Shown in pieces: positions 18,737-28,483 of a DNA stretch of 58,971 nucleotides (positions are counted from its first letter, which is position 1; every line of letters begins with the position of its first letter). Both the position numbers and the translations under genes were made by a program. The DNA is taken from assembly GCF_018006725.1 (NCBI RefSeq), contig NZ_JAGMXV010000005.1, positions 1-58,971 of the forward strand, given 5' to 3'. A model generated the notes under the pieces. The model searched no databases. It saw nothing but the letters and a program-made list of their open reading frames with translations, and had not been told where the DNA came from. The stretch is from Rhizorhabdus sp. (lineage in GTDB: Bacteria; Pseudomonadota; Alphaproteobacteria; Sphingomonadales; Sphingomonadaceae).

Positions 18737-19030
18737 ATGCCTTACAAGGTTGCGATCGACTGGCTCTATGGCTGCCCGCGAGACCCCTCCGCAGAGGAGA
18801 ATCGTGCCACCACGGCCGCGCGGCGTGTTTTCGAGCGGGCCGGGATCGACGGCTGCACGGCCGAAAAGGATTATTTCGCGCAGGGCGGGCTGTTCGGCAA
18901 CGAGGCTGCCATGACGGGCCTGGCAAGGGTCTGGCTGGACGCGCGCGATGCGGCCAACATGGCGGCGACCGAGAGCTGGCCCGATCCGACCCGCGCCCGC
19001 ATCTCGATCGAGTGCCGACCGAACAGCTGA
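18737..19030 (+). CDS. Hypothetical protein, 97 residues
   Basis: I do not recognise the family. The frame starts MPYKVAIDWLYGCP, with GAGGAA 8 bases ahead, and stays free of stop codons with coding-like third-position GC. It has a cysteine at 13 and an acidic, soluble composition with two predicted helices (NRATTAARRVFERAG, EAAMTGLARVWLDARDAAN). It stands alone between metK (divergent) and lnt (convergent). No function can be assigned. Confidence 0.6.
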   Translation: MPYKVAIDWLYGCPRDPSAEENRATTAARRVFERAGIDGCTAEKDYFAQGGLFGNEAAMTGLARVWLDARDAANMAATESWPDPTRARISIECRPNS

Positions 19031-19071
19031 CGTTTCGACAGGCAGAAGCGCCCCGGGGGCGGCGGGACGCT

Positions 19072-20724
19072 TCAGGCCCGGCCGCGCACCGCGAAAGCGA
19101 GACCTGCCGCAGTCAGCAGCAGCGCGAAGACCATCGGCAGCAGGTTGCCATGGCGCGAGAAAGGCGTCGTGGGGCGGACTGGTGGTAGCGGCGCGTTGAT
19201 CGCCCCCGACTGTCGCCATGGGAGGGCGTGGAGCAACCGGCCGTCGGCATCGACGATCGCCGAAATTCCGGTCGGCGTCGATCGGATGACCGGGATGCCC
19301 TCTTCTACCGCCCGCAGGCGGGCCTGGGCGAGATGCTGGGGCGGGCCCCAGCGCCCGAACCAGGCGTCGTTGGACGGATTGAACAGGAAGTCCGGCCGGT
19401 TGCGCGCATCGACCACCTGTCCCGAAAAGATGATTTCGTAGCAGATCTGGATTCCGGCTTTGCCGAAGCCGGGAAGCGGCAGCGTGGCCGGGCCGGGGCC
19501 TGGCAGGAAATCGACATTGCCCTGGACGAGGCGCGACAGTCCGATCGCCGACAGTATCGGTCGTGCCGGCAGATATTCGCCATAGGGAACGAGATGGGCC
19601 TTGTCGTAACGGCCTATGATCCTGCCCTGCGGATCGAGGCCGAACAGGCTGTTATGCGCCGCCGTCAATTGCCCCGCGCGGTCGAAGATCAGCGAATCCC
19701 CGCCCAGCAGGATGCGGTCGCCCGGCCCCAGCAAAGCGGCAATCCGTGCGCGGGCGTCGGGATCGATCTCCAGAAAGTCGGCCGTGGCCGCCTCGGGCCA
19801 CAGGATCAGCCGGGGCCGGGGGCCGGGCGGTCCCGTCAGCGTCTGCAGCCGCTCCAAATTCTTGCGCTGGAGCGCAGGATCCCATTTCTCGTTCTGGTTG
19901 ATGTTGGGCTGAACCACGGTCAGCAGCGGCCCATTGCCGGGCGGCAGAGGGCGGAGCAACCAGGCCGACAGGATCTGAGCGAGCATCGCCACGAGCAACG
20001 CCCAGCCGACCCGTTGCCACCGGATCCGCTTCGTGCCCGGCAGGATCGCCAGCAACCAGATGCCCGACAGCAGCACGATCCATCCCGACAACCCATAGGT
20101 TCCGAACAGACGGGTCAGGCCGATCCAGGCGGGTTCCGCGCTGTCGGGCGCGACCAGGACTGCGCCGAGCGGGTTCCATGCGAAACCGGTGAACAGCGTC
20201 GCTCGCATATATTCGGTGACGATCCAGCTGGCGGCGAACAGGGGGATGAACGCCGCCGGTGCGGGCGCCGGCAGTTCGACCTCCCGGGCTGGCTCCATCC
20301 CCTCGGGAATGAGGCCCTTCAGCTTCGCCCGCCGCCGCTCTCCATCGAGACGGAAGCGACGCAGATGCAGCGCCAGCGGAAGGCGGTGCAACGACCAGGC
20401 GAGGATGCAGGCGAGCATCGGATAGACCGCCAGATAGAGCGCGAGCAGGAAGACCGCGATGCCGCCCAGCCAGTGGGGCATGGCGTCCTGATAGGTGAAG
20501 GCCTGCGCGATCCAGTTGTTGCCGAAGGTGAAATGCCCGACCCCGAACGCCCAGCCGCGCCACGCGACGTCGCGCAGCCGGTCCGCGCGCATCGTCAGCC
20601 CCATGAGCGCGGCGATGCACAGCAGCGTGATCGCCCACCAGTTGAGAGGAGCGAAGCCGAGGGCCGAGGCGAGGCCGAGCGCAAAAGCGATGGCCGGGTA
20701 TTTCAGGGGGACGAGTTTCTGCAT
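19072..20724 (-). CDS. lnt: Apolipoprotein N-acyltransferase
   Basis: A 550-residue inner-membrane enzyme that adds the third acyl chain to lipoproteins. The N-terminal half has about six membrane segments. The C-terminal periplasmic nitrilase-like domain shows the catalytic Glu in LILWPEAATADF, Lys in KAHLVPYGEYLP and Cys in IQICYEIIFSG. A charged insert of about 35 residues (RRFRLDGERRRAKL...) separates membrane segments. ATG at 20724 chosen over a GTG one codon upstream. Confidence 0.95.
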   Translation of the reverse strand: MQKLVPLKYPAIAFALGLASALGFAPLNWWAITLLCIAALMGLTMRADRLRDVAWRGWAFGVGHFTFGNNWIAQAFTYQDAMPHWLGGIAVFLLALYLAVYPMLACILAWSLHRLPLALHLRRFRLDGERRRAKLKGLIPEGMEPAREVELPAPAPAAFIPLFAASWIVTEYMRATLFTGFAWNPLGAVLVAPDSAEPAWIGLTRLFGTYGLSGWIVLLSGIWLLAILPGTKRIRWQRVGWALLVAMLAQILSAWLLRPLPPGNGPLLTVVQPNINQNEKWDPALQRKNLERLQTLTGPPGPRPRLILWPEAATADFLEIDPDARARIAALLGPGDRILLGGDSLIFDRAGQLTAAHNSLFGLDPQGRIIGRYDKAHLVPYGEYLPARPILSAIGLSRLVQGNVDFLPGPGPATLPLPGFGKAGIQICYEIIFSGQVVDARNRPDFLFNPSNDAWFGRWGPPQHLAQARLRAVEEGIPVIRSTPTGISAIVDADGRLLHALPWRQSGAINAPLPPVRPTTPFSRHGNLLPMVFALLLTAAGLAFAVRGRA

Positions 20725-20836
20725 CACCGGCTTTTAGGATTGCGGTGGCCCCCCAATATCCTGTGGGCCAATCGACCGAAACCCGTGGTCGGCTATTTGG
20801 TGTCATGGAATGCAAAAAATTCCGCCGGGCCGCCGC

Positions 20837-20865
20837 TTGACAGCGTCATGGGGCCTTCACATATG
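20837..20865 (+). promoter_or_regulatory. Sigma-70-type promoter of groESL
   Basis: TTGACA at 20837-20842, a 17-base spacer and CATATG at 20860-20865. It is placed so that transcription would begin within the CIRCE element just downstream. Confidence 0.75.
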
Positions 20866-20869
20866 CCCG

Positions 20870-20896
20870 CTAGCACTCGCTGACGGTGAGTGCTAA
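20870..20896. promoter_or_regulatory. CIRCE operator (HrcA site)
   Basis: Half-sites CTAGCACTC (20870-20878) and GAGTGCTAA (20888-20896) with the standard 9-base spacer. Only the first base departs from the consensus. HrcA represses groESL at such sites until heat shock. hrcA itself is not in the window. Confidence 0.95.
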
Positions 20897-20968
20897 AAGT
20901 TTCCAGTCTGAGGGAATCGACAGGGCCGCTTCCGGCTCGTCGAAAGTTGCTAGGAAAGGGTGAAGCGC

Positions 20969-21256
20969 ATGAGTTTCCGTCCGCTGCACGATCGCGTTCT
21001 TGTTCGCCGCGTCGAAGCCGAGGAAAAGACCGCTGGCGGTATCATCATCCCGGATTCGGCCAAGGAAAAGCCGCAGGAAGGCGAAGTCGTTGCCGTCGGC
21101 AACGGCGCCAAGGCCGACGACGGCAAGGTTACGCCGCTCGACGTCAAGGCCGGCGATCGCATCCTGTTCGGCAAGTGGTCGGGCACCGAGGTGAAGGTCA
21201 ACGGTGAAGACCTGCTGATCATGAAGGAAAGCGACATTCTGGGCGTCGTCGGCTGA
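20969..21256 (+). CDS. groES: Co-chaperonin GroES
   Basis: A 95-residue GroES that caps the GroEL ring. It begins [14 protein letters not shown], with the mobile loop around [18 protein letters not shown] and the usual [26 protein letters not shown] ending (split here by positions 72-94). The ATG at 20969 is preceded by AGGAAAGGG. A GTG three codons upstream is in frame but less likely. It is controlled by the promoter and CIRCE element just upstream and co-transcribed with groEL 65 bases on. Confidence 0.97.
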   Translation: MSFRPLHDRVLVRRVEAEEKTAGGIIIPDSAKEKPQEGEVVAVGNGAKADDGKVTPLDVKAGDRILFGKWSGTEVKVNGEDLLIMKESDILGVVG

Positions 21257-21279
21257 GCTGCCGCACCGGAATTTCCTGA

Positions 21280-22971
<1,692 letters not shown>

Positions 22972-23045
22972 TCGGCCTTGCGGCGGGCGCTTCGCCGTCC
23001 GCCGCAGCCATCGGTGTCCGCCGACCATCCGGTCATCGGAAAAGG

Positions 23046-23078
23046 AAAGGGCCCGGGGGTTATCCTCCGGGCCCTTTT
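23046..23078 (+). terminator. Rho-independent terminator of groESL
   Basis: A 14-bp stem with one wobble pair (23046-23059 with 23064-23077), loop TTAT, and a run of T at 23075-23078. It is 75 bases past the groEL stop. Confidence 0.92.
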
Positions 23079-23129
23079 CTCATGATCAGCCCCTGATGGG
23101 CCAGGCTGGGCGGCGCCGTGGCCGGCGGG

Positions 23130-24098
23130 TTATCGCGTCGACCCGGACAGGGCGAGCACCGGAGGCAGCACATTGCAGATGTCGACGCCGCCTGCCGGGC
23201 GGATGAAGAACACGTCCTGCCGGTTGGCGCGTGCTTTGGTCCAGGCGGCGAAGGTGGCGCTGTCGGTCTTCATCACCTCGAAGCGCGGACGCTCTCCGGC
23301 GGGCAGGTCCGCTGCGATGCGGGCGCTGGTGATCACGGGTCGCGCTTCGCCCTCCTTGTAGAAGCCGAGCATCTCGGTGCCACGCGGAAGCGCCGCCAGC
23401 ATCTCCATGCCCGCCAGCACCCGGCCGACGGTCGCGATGTTGCGGTCGAGATGGCGTGGTGCGTGTCCGTTGACGACATAGAGTTCGGCTCCCGTGCCGG
23501 TATCGGGTGCGACGTTCCGGCCTACCCCGACCATGCCGTAGCAATGCGGCAGCCAGGCGAGCCCTTGGCCGTCGGCCGCCACGGGCCAGCCACCGGCATG
23601 GCCTACTTTGGCCGCATAAGGGTCCGGATAGGGCAAGGCACGCAGGTCGAGCCCCGCTGCAGGCCGCTCATATTCCGCAGGCGGCGCCGCGACGATCTCG
23701 GCGGGCAGCGGCTTCTTCTCGGTCGCGTCGCCCCACTGGACGACATAATTGTCCTGGACCCGGTTGATCGCGGTCCCGTCGAACCAGCCGGCGCGGACCA
23801 GCTTTCGGATATTGTCGACATGGACCGGGGCGAACTCCGGCGCGAGCGCGATCACGACGCGGCGCCCGCCGTCGAAGTCGAGCAGCAGCACATCCTCGTC
23901 GGGAAAGGCCTGCCAGTCGTTCGACTGGCTGGCGGCAAGAATTTCTCCCGCTGTGGCAGGGGCCTTGCCCGCATGCGGTGCCGGCGACGCCGCGAGCAGG
24001 GGCAACAGCGCCGACAGGATCAGAATGGCTTTCACACTTCGTGCAACGGAGCGGACGGGGTGGCTGGATGCTTTTGGGGTCATCCCCGCATGATACAT
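23130..24098 (-). CDS. Cyclophilin-type peptidyl-prolyl cis-trans isomerase, exported
   Basis: About 322 residues. A hydrophobic stretch [20 protein letters not shown] near residues 22-41 looks like a signal peptide, followed by a divergent cyclophilin domain: [45 protein letters not shown] (start of the isomerase core), GMVGVGRN and [19 protein letters not shown]. It probably helps fold proteins in the periplasm. Start uncertain: 24098 has AAGG at suitable distance, and 24083 is a second ATG. It is convergent with groEL. Confidence 0.85.
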   Translation of the reverse strand: MYHAGMTPKASSHPVRSVARSVKAILILSALLPLLAASPAPHAGKAPATAGEILAASQSNDWQAFPDEDVLLLDFDGGRRVVIALAPEFAPVHVDNIRKLVRAGWFDGTAINRVQDNYVVQWGDATEKKPLPAEIVAAPPAEYERPAAGLDLRALPYPDPYAAKVGHAGGWPVAADGQGLAWLPHCYGMVGVGRNVAPDTGTGAELYVVNGHAPRHLDRNIATVGRVLAGMEMLAALPRGTEMLGFYKEGEARPVITSARIAADLPAGERPRFEVMKTDSATFAAWTKARANRQDVFFIRPAGGVDICNVLPPVLALSGSTR

Positions 24099-24158
24099 GC
24101 TCCAGCGCCTTGCGGAAGCCGCCGCGCCAAGCTAGGGAGCCAGCCTTCCAGTGCATGC

Positions 24159-24249
24159 GGAGCGGTGGCCGAGTGGTCGAAGGCGCTCGCCTGGAAAGTG
24201 AGTATACGGCAAAACCGTATCGAGGGTTCGAATCCCTCCCGCTCCGCCA
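24159..24249 (+). tRNA. tRNA-Ser (anticodon GGA)
   Basis: A 91-base class II tRNA including encoded CCA. Acceptor GGAGCGG (24159-24165) pairs with CCGCTCC (24239-24245), G discriminator. The anticodon arm CTCGC-CTGGAAA-GTGAG gives anticodon GGA. A long variable arm TACGG-CAAAA-CCGTA and the T-arm with GGTTCGAATCC follow. Its last 14 bases are one end of the integrative element downstream. Confidence 0.97.
24236..24249 (+). other. Left attachment site, within the tRNA-Ser 3' end
   Basis: CTCCCGCTCCGCCA, the T-stem/acceptor end plus CCA of tRNA-Ser. It is identical to 31615-31628, so integration leaves the tRNA intact. Confidence 0.8.
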
Positions 24250-24378
24250 TTCTACATTGAAAAATAGGCATAATTTCGGCGATTGGTTCGGCGTTACCAA
24301 TAAGGCCCCCTAAACCGAATAATGCTTTGTCTCTCCATGAGCGGCTGACTGGCGTTTGGACGATTCGGCTCGTCGCAT

Positions 24379-24407
24379 TTGTTTGCCGCGTTATTGATTT
24401 GTAGGAT
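24379..24407 (+). promoter_or_regulatory. Candidate promoter of the small RNA ahead of the Abi gene
   Basis: TTGTTT (24379-24384), 17 bases, TAGGAT (24402-24407). Transcription would start near 24413. Assigned by eye from spacing and consensus only. Confidence 0.4.
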
Positions 24408-24412
24408 TTTCC

Positions 24413-24488
24413 CTACTACCTGAGACGGCAATGGAGCCCGCCAGGCCTCTGCCCCTCGGGGTATGCACACTTGGTGGGCCTTTTTTTT
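24413..24488 (+). ncRNA. Structured small RNA upstream of Abi_2 gene (abiF-RNA-like)
   Basis: About 75 bases. The 3' half forms an 8-bp outer stem, GCCCGCCA (24436-24443) with TGGTGGGC (24472-24479), enclosing a CCC-CTCG-GGG hairpin and an unpaired GTATGCACACT segment, and is followed immediately by eight T (24481-24488): an intrinsic terminator shape. The next gene, an Abi_2 protein, starts 28 bases later. From memory, a conserved RNA motif (abiF) is reported upstream of Abi_2 genes and acts in AbiF systems as the antitoxin-like partner. The match to that consensus is by position and shape only. Exact 5' end is inferred from the promoter guess. Confidence 0.6.
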
Positions 24489-24516
24489 GTGAGCGAATTG
24501 CGGCTAAGCCAGCCCT

Positions 24517-25428
24517 ATGGCTCGCACCTTTAGTAAACCCTCGCTCACATTGGCGCAGCAAATCGCCCACCTTCGCAATGAAGGAATGACGGTTGCGGAT
24601 GTCCTGCGTGCGGAGCATTGGCTGGCCAACGTCAGCTACTATCGGTTGAGCGCCTATTGGCTGCCGTTTGAATATCCGAAAGGAAGTCCCGCGCCTCGCT
24701 TTCGGCCGGGAACCGACTTCGACACCATCACCGCTCTGTATACGTTTGATCGAAACCTAAGGCATCAAGTGGCGCGCGCTGCCGAGCATGTTGAGGTTGC
24801 GCTTCGCGGCAGTTGGGCCTTTGCCTTGGCGCAGCAGGGCGGCAGCCATGGCTATCTCAATGCCTCGCTCTACTCTGACCGGAAGATATTTCACGATAAC
24901 CTTGGGCGGCTGGCGCGCGAAGTTGGCACCTCTCCCGAAACCTATATTGAGCATTACCGCCGCACATATAGCGAGCCAGCTATGCCAGCCGTGTGGATGG
25001 TAGCTGAAATGATGACCTTCGGGGCTCTTTCTCGCTGGTATTCATCGTTGGCGGACAAGGCGCTGCGCAATCGGATAGCTGCAAAGTTGGGCCTCCCGGA
25101 GGCGCTTCTAGTGCCGCTGGTCAAGCACCTCGTCACCGTCAGAAATATTTGCGCTCATCACGGCCGGCTGTGGAATCGCCGCTTCAAGGTATCTCCGCGC
25201 TTACCGCTAAAGCCCACCGATTTAGCGGGGACACTTGACTATACAGTCACATCGGCACCGGGCACCCTCTACAACACGCTCACCCTGCTAGCACACCTCA
25301 TGCGCATCATCGCCCCAACATCGACGTGGCGCGATGACATGAAGGCTCTGCTATCAGTGCATCCGACTGGCGATCTACCCGCAATGGGCTTTCCTGCGAA
25401 TTGGGCGACCCGGCCGTTATGGGCTTAA
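24517..25428 (+). CDS. Abi_2 (AbiD/AbiF-like) HEPN protein, abortive-infection type
   Basis: A 303-residue Abi_2 protein. The N-terminal part has the family pattern LTLAQQIAHLRNEGM, NVSYYRLSAYWLPF and IYTFDRNLR-type spacing (YTFDRNLRHQVARAAEHVEVALR). The HEPN RNase-type motif R-x4-H is present as RNICAH, Arg209 and His214, followed by HGRLWNRRF. Such proteins abort phage infection by cutting RNA, and AbiF-type members have been proposed as relatives of Cas13 controlled by an adjacent small RNA. No clear ribosome site precedes the ATG. It reads away from tRNA-Ser, opposite to all other genes of the element, so it looks like autonomous cargo. Confidence 0.9.
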   Translation: MARTFSKPSLTLAQQIAHLRNEGMTVADVLRAEHWLANVSYYRLSAYWLPFEYPKGSPAPRFRPGTDFDTITALYTFDRNLRHQVARAAEHVEVALRGSWAFALAQQGGSHGYLNASLYSDRKIFHDNLGRLAREVGTSPETYIEHYRRTYSEPAMPAVWMVAEMMTFGALSRWYSSLADKALRNRIAAKLGLPEALLVPLVKHLVTVRNICAHHGRLWNRRFKVSPRLPLKPTDLAGTLDYTVTSAPGTLYNTLTLLAHLMRIIAPTSTWRDDMKALLSVHPTGDLPAMGFPANWATRPLWA

Positions 25429-25456
25429 GATTATGATTGGACCGCCTTCTGGGCCG

Positions 25457-26140
25457 TTAGGCGCGTTCATCGGAGTCTAGCCGTGCCCAGCTCGGCAACT
25501 CCCATTCGGCATCCTGCTCGCGCAATCTGGCGATAACAGCCTTGCGAAACGGTAGCGATGCCGCGCGCGCAGCCCTATTGTCAGCAACGCGCTTCTGGTG
25601 CGACATGCCAGCATAGGTGCGGACGCGTCTGTTCACATCGTCCCAAAATGGATGATCGAAGAGGCCTTCCCAATGGAGGTACTGGCCTTTGACCCAGAGC
25701 CAAGGCTTGCCGTCACGCTCGTAAGCAACAATGCGCTCATGGGTGACGGTATCCTCCGCCAGTTGGTCCACCTCATCGATTTTGAAGCGCGGCAGTTTCT
25801 CGGCCTTACGGCCATCCCACCAGTGCAGTGCAGCGATAGCGATCAGGAAGGCCGCGCCAGCGGGCCAGCCATAGTCCCGGCCAAACGCATAGGTGCCCAC
25901 GAATACCACGCCGACCATGACAACCTTATTGACCTCGCGGGATGCAATATTGCGGATTCGTTGATCCATTTGCAGGTAATCAATACGTCGATCGCGCTCC
26001 CGCTCGAACGCCTCCCGTGCACGTTCATTGCGCCGCACGTCCAACTTTCGCTGATCTTCGGCGCGCTCGTCGTCGGTACGCTCATCGTTTCCCAATATCT
26101 GCCGGAACGACTTCCCTATGTCGTCGTGCTCGTCGGTCAT
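25457..26140 (-). CDS. Hypothetical protein with a central membrane segment
   Basis: A 227-residue protein I do not recognise. A strongly charged, probably helical N-terminal third (residues 1-70, rich in Asp, Glu, Arg) is followed by one or two hydrophobic segments (VVMVGVVFVGTYAFG and AGAAFLIAIAALHWW) and a basic, tryptophan-containing C-terminal domain (GKPWLWVKGQYLHWEG, PFWDDVNRRVRTY). GGGGGAGG lies 5 bases before the ATG. It ends 28 bases from the convergent Abi gene. Whether it belongs to the defence cargo or to the element core is open. Confidence 0.75.
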   Translation of the reverse strand: MTDEHDDIGKSFRQILGNDERTDDERAEDQRKLDVRRNERAREAFERERDRRIDYLQMDQRIRNIASREVNKVVMVGVVFVGTYAFGRDYGWPAGAAFLIAIAALHWWDGRKAEKLPRFKIDEVDQLAEDTVTHERIVAYERDGKPWLWVKGQYLHWEGLFDHPFWDDVNRRVRTYAGMSHQKRVADNRAARAASLPFRKAVIARLREQDAEWELPSWARLDSDERA

Positions 26141-26175
26141 CCCATCCTCCCCCGAAAAGGCGTATCACCTCTGTT

Positions 26176-26436
26176 CTAACAATCCACATCCCGCACCAAC
26201 CGCGCAATCTCCTTAAGATAGCGCACCGCCGCCAATGTATCGGCAGAATATCCCCCGTGCTTTCTCGCGTTCCGATTACCGATCGGCGCTCCCGGATTCG
26301 TCCCGCCGTGCATCCTGCAACGGCGTTTCCCCCTCACGACCAGGGACTGGCACTCCCCACCCGAGCGGGTCCGGGCTAGGCAGCGCGGCGCTTCTATCCG
26401 AGTCGCCTGAACCGATTGCATGGGATTGATCCGCAT
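26176..26436 (-). CDS. Small HGG-motif protein of phage/island type
   Basis: Up to 86 residues (or 81 from an ATG at 26421). The core APRCLARTRSGGECQSLVV then RCRMHGG and GAPIGNRNARKHG is the cysteine/histidine knuckle common in small island and phage proteins next to terminase-like genes. It may bind zinc and DNA; its role is not established. Its start lies inside the end of the preceding gene, in another frame, with a 161-base overlap. Confidence 0.8.
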   Translation of the reverse strand: MRINPMQSVQATRIEAPRCLARTRSGGECQSLVVRGKRRCRMHGGTNPGAPIGNRNARKHGGYSADTLAAVRYLKEIARLVRDVDC

Positions 26437-27151
26437 TTTTCGCCGTTTCCCTTCCCCCCGTGTGGAGATTTTCGGTGATGACGGCTTGGCCGCCGCGATT
26501 GTCGACATGGATATGGCGTACGACCTGTTCGCCCCCGCGCCGCATCCTCGCAAGCGTCTCCATTTGCCCCTGAGAGGTGCGCAGCAGCTTCGTGGCGAGG
26601 TTCCCGAAAGTCTGCACGTGCGGCACCCATTCCGCCGACCCAATCTGACTGAGTGCCCGGATTGCGGCATCATGGGTGACATACATCTGGACCAGCAACA
26701 GGGCTTCGGCTTGGTTTTGCGGGGCCATGCTTTCGATGAATGACAACGCGGCATTGTAGCGCGCTTCCGTATCCGCCCCGACCGATCCGAGATATTTGAG
26801 CAGTTCGTTTGCCCGCGCGTTGACGGGATCGATCGATACAGCGGCGAAAGCCTTTTGCAGCTTAAGCAAGCCCTGCGCTTCGCATTTCCCCAATCCAATC
26901 GACTTGCCACCCCCGGGCCTCTCGGAGAGCGTCACCTGCACCGGCTGTCGGATCTTCCGCTGCGCTATCGCGATCTCCGCCAGTTCGGCCCTCTGATCTT
27001 CGCTCAAATCAGCCCAGCCGGGGATGCTGGCCGAAAGAGAGCGTTTCGTTTCTTCCGTGTTGTCGGTGTCGGGAACGGCGATCGTGATGCTTTGGCTTTC
27101 GGGCGGCGCACTGTCGATTTTCGGGGTGCGGGGGCGCTTACGCTTGGTCAT
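26276..27151 (-). CDS. Hypothetical island protein (291 residues)
   Basis: A soluble, mostly helical protein seen widely in alphaproteobacterial islands but without known function. Pattern: a basic N-terminus (MTKRKRPRTPK), a helical middle (NQAEALLLVQMYVTHDAAIRAL, LATKLLRTSQGQMETLARMR) and a glycine-rich end with HIHVDNRGGQAVITENLHTGG. Its ATGA start overlaps the Rep-like gene by 4 bases. The last ~50 residues are read through the same DNA that encodes the HGG protein in another frame. Confidence 0.72.
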   Translation of the reverse strand: MTKRKRPRTPKIDSAPPESQSITIAVPDTDNTEETKRSLSASIPGWADLSEDQRAELAEIAIAQRKIRQPVQVTLSERPGGGKSIGLGKCEAQGLLKLQKAFAAVSIDPVNARANELLKYLGSVGADTEARYNAALSFIESMAPQNQAEALLLVQMYVTHDAAIRALSQIGSAEWVPHVQTFGNLATKLLRTSQGQMETLARMRRGGEQVVRHIHVDNRGGQAVITENLHTGGRETAKNADQSHAIGSGDSDRSAALPSPDPLGWGVPVPGREGETPLQDARRDESGSADR

Positions 27152-27981
27152 CGGTCTGAACCTTCATGTTGGAGATTGGCCCGGGCCTTCGCCCCGATGT
27201 TCTGAGAGGTGGCACAACGCTTACCGATGATGCGCCCTCCAGGTTCGAGCCTGTTAAGGTTTGCTAAGGTTGCCGCTGCTTGTGTCGCGCCTTTCAGTAC
27301 GTAGGAGAGCGCCGCTTGCAGGTTGCACGAGTGCAGGTCGGGATTGCCCTTCTCCAGCCCCAGCCGCCCGCCTATGGGCTTGCTGTGGATCACGCTGCGC
27401 CGATAGGGCTGGCCGGTGATGCGGCGCAGCCAGTCGCGCTGCCGCCGGGCCATTCGATCGACGAGCGCCGCCGGGACGTGGGCAAGAATATGGCAGTGGC
27501 CGCCCTTGCCGTGGCCTCCCTCATGAACCCATAGCCATGCCGTGCGAGCGCCCCGCCGGGCCAGACACTTCGCCATCAGGTCAATGAACCTGCCCGTTGC
27601 CTTCGCCATGGCCTCCAGAGGCACTCCAGCCGCCTGCCAATGGATCGTAATCATGCGGTTGAGGGGGAGGCCGATCGCACCCGCATGATGCGCGGCGGCG
27701 GTCAGATTGCTAACCTGTGAGGCGGTTAGGCAGTGGCTTTCGCGATCGGCGCGGTTGCGAGCGCCACCCCTGCCGGGCTTGCAAGCGAAATACGGTACGC
27801 CACCTATAATAAGATAGCTAACAGCATGGGGCGTGCCAGATTGCGCGCGTGCCGGATTTTCGGGCTTTTCGTCGCAACCCGGCAAGTTTGAAACTTCACC
27901 GAAAATCGCATTCCGGTGAAGTTTCAAAGCGCCGCCATGTCGGGGCAGCTCGGAGCCTTTCGACATGGCGGCGACCATCAT
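27148..27981 (-). CDS. Rolling-circle-type (HUH-like) replication protein
   Basis: A 277-residue protein. GGHCHILAHVP contains His162-Cys163-His164, a version of the His-hydrophobe-His metal motif, and LQAALSYVLKGA supplies Tyr227 and Lys230 in the position of the YxxK nicking motif of rolling-circle initiators and of inovirus Gp2-like proteins. It probably nicks the element's origin to start replication after excision. ATGA overlaps couple it to the genes on both sides. The middle residue being Cys is unusual for an HUH enzyme, so confidence in catalysis is moderate. Confidence 0.65.
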   Translation of the reverse strand: MMVAAMSKGSELPRHGGALKLHRNAIFGEVSNLPGCDEKPENPARAQSGTPHAVSYLIIGGVPYFACKPGRGGARNRADRESHCLTASQVSNLTAAAHHAGAIGLPLNRMITIHWQAAGVPLEAMAKATGRFIDLMAKCLARRGARTAWLWVHEGGHGKGGHCHILAHVPAALVDRMARRQRDWLRRITGQPYRRSVIHSKPIGGRLGLEKGNPDLHSCNLQAALSYVLKGATQAAATLANLNRLEPGGRIIGKRCATSQNIGAKARANLQHEGSDR

Positions 27982-28289
27982 GATTCAGCGTGTTCGGCTG
28001 GGGTCGCAACCCAGACGATCGCGTCTTTGCCGGTAATGTTGCGACGGCGCTGGCCGCTGTCGCGAATGATGCCCTTGCGCCGCAATTCGGACGTGCGCGG
28101 CTGGATCGACCAACGGTCCATCTTGAGCCGGGCCGCCACTTCATCGGCGGTGAGGCCGGTGTCCCCGGCATCGCGGATTGCGGCCTCAGCCATGCGCTGG
28201 AGCCGCCCCAGCTTGGGAGCGAGCGCGTCGGCGGCGGCCATGCTGGTATCGATACCGCGATGGCCGGGCGCATCAGGATAGCTCGTCAT
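27978..28289 (-). CDS. Winged-helix DNA-binding protein
   Basis: A 103-residue protein with GLTADEVAARLKMDRWSIQPRTSELRRKGIIRDSG, a clear winged-helix recognition region like those in MarR/phage regulators. GGAGG lies 6 bases before the ATG at 28289, which excludes the longer frame to 28385. It overlaps the small gene before it and the Rep-like gene after it by 4 bases each. It probably regulates or assists replication of the element. Confidence 0.8.
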   Translation of the reverse strand: MTSYPDAPGHRGIDTSMAAADALAPKLGRLQRMAEAAIRDAGDTGLTADEVAARLKMDRWSIQPRTSELRRKGIIRDSGQRRRNITGKDAIVWVATPAEHAES

Positions 28290-28483
28290 GACGCGCCTCC
28301 ATCTGCCAGAGGCGGCTGGCCGTGCTGATCGAGCAGCTTGACCAACCAATTGCGCTGCCGATCGGTCAGGGCCGGAGCGACGCAAACATGGCCCAGGAAC
28401 CCGGCCGTCTTGTGCGAGAGGCCGGGAAAGCCGTTGAGCAGCGCGAGCGCGGCCGGGCGGTGATGCGGGAAGGGCCTAGCCAT
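28286..28483 (-). CDS. Small island protein, 65 residues
   Basis: Not recognised. Starts MARPFPHHRPAALALLNG; ends with LTDRQRNWLVKLLDQHG, a helical stretch also seen in small phage proteins. GGGAGC stands 4 bases before the ATG. Overlaps of 4 bases with the next gene and 8 bases with the previous one place it firmly in the operon. Confidence 0.65.
   Translation of the reverse strand: MARPFPHHRPAALALLNGFPGLSHKTAGFLGHVCVAPALTDRQRNWLVKLLDQHGQPPLADGGAS

Noticed and set aside
19045-19073. Hairpin GAAGCG...CGCTTC at the end of lnt
   Set aside because: It has mismatches, overlaps the lnt stop codon and is not followed by T on either strand, so I do not call it a terminator.
26437-26910. Upstream extension of the HGG-protein frame
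   Set aside because: The extra part is in the wrong frame of the 291-residue gene and is rich in Arg, Ser and Cys without any pattern; only the last ~86 codons look real.
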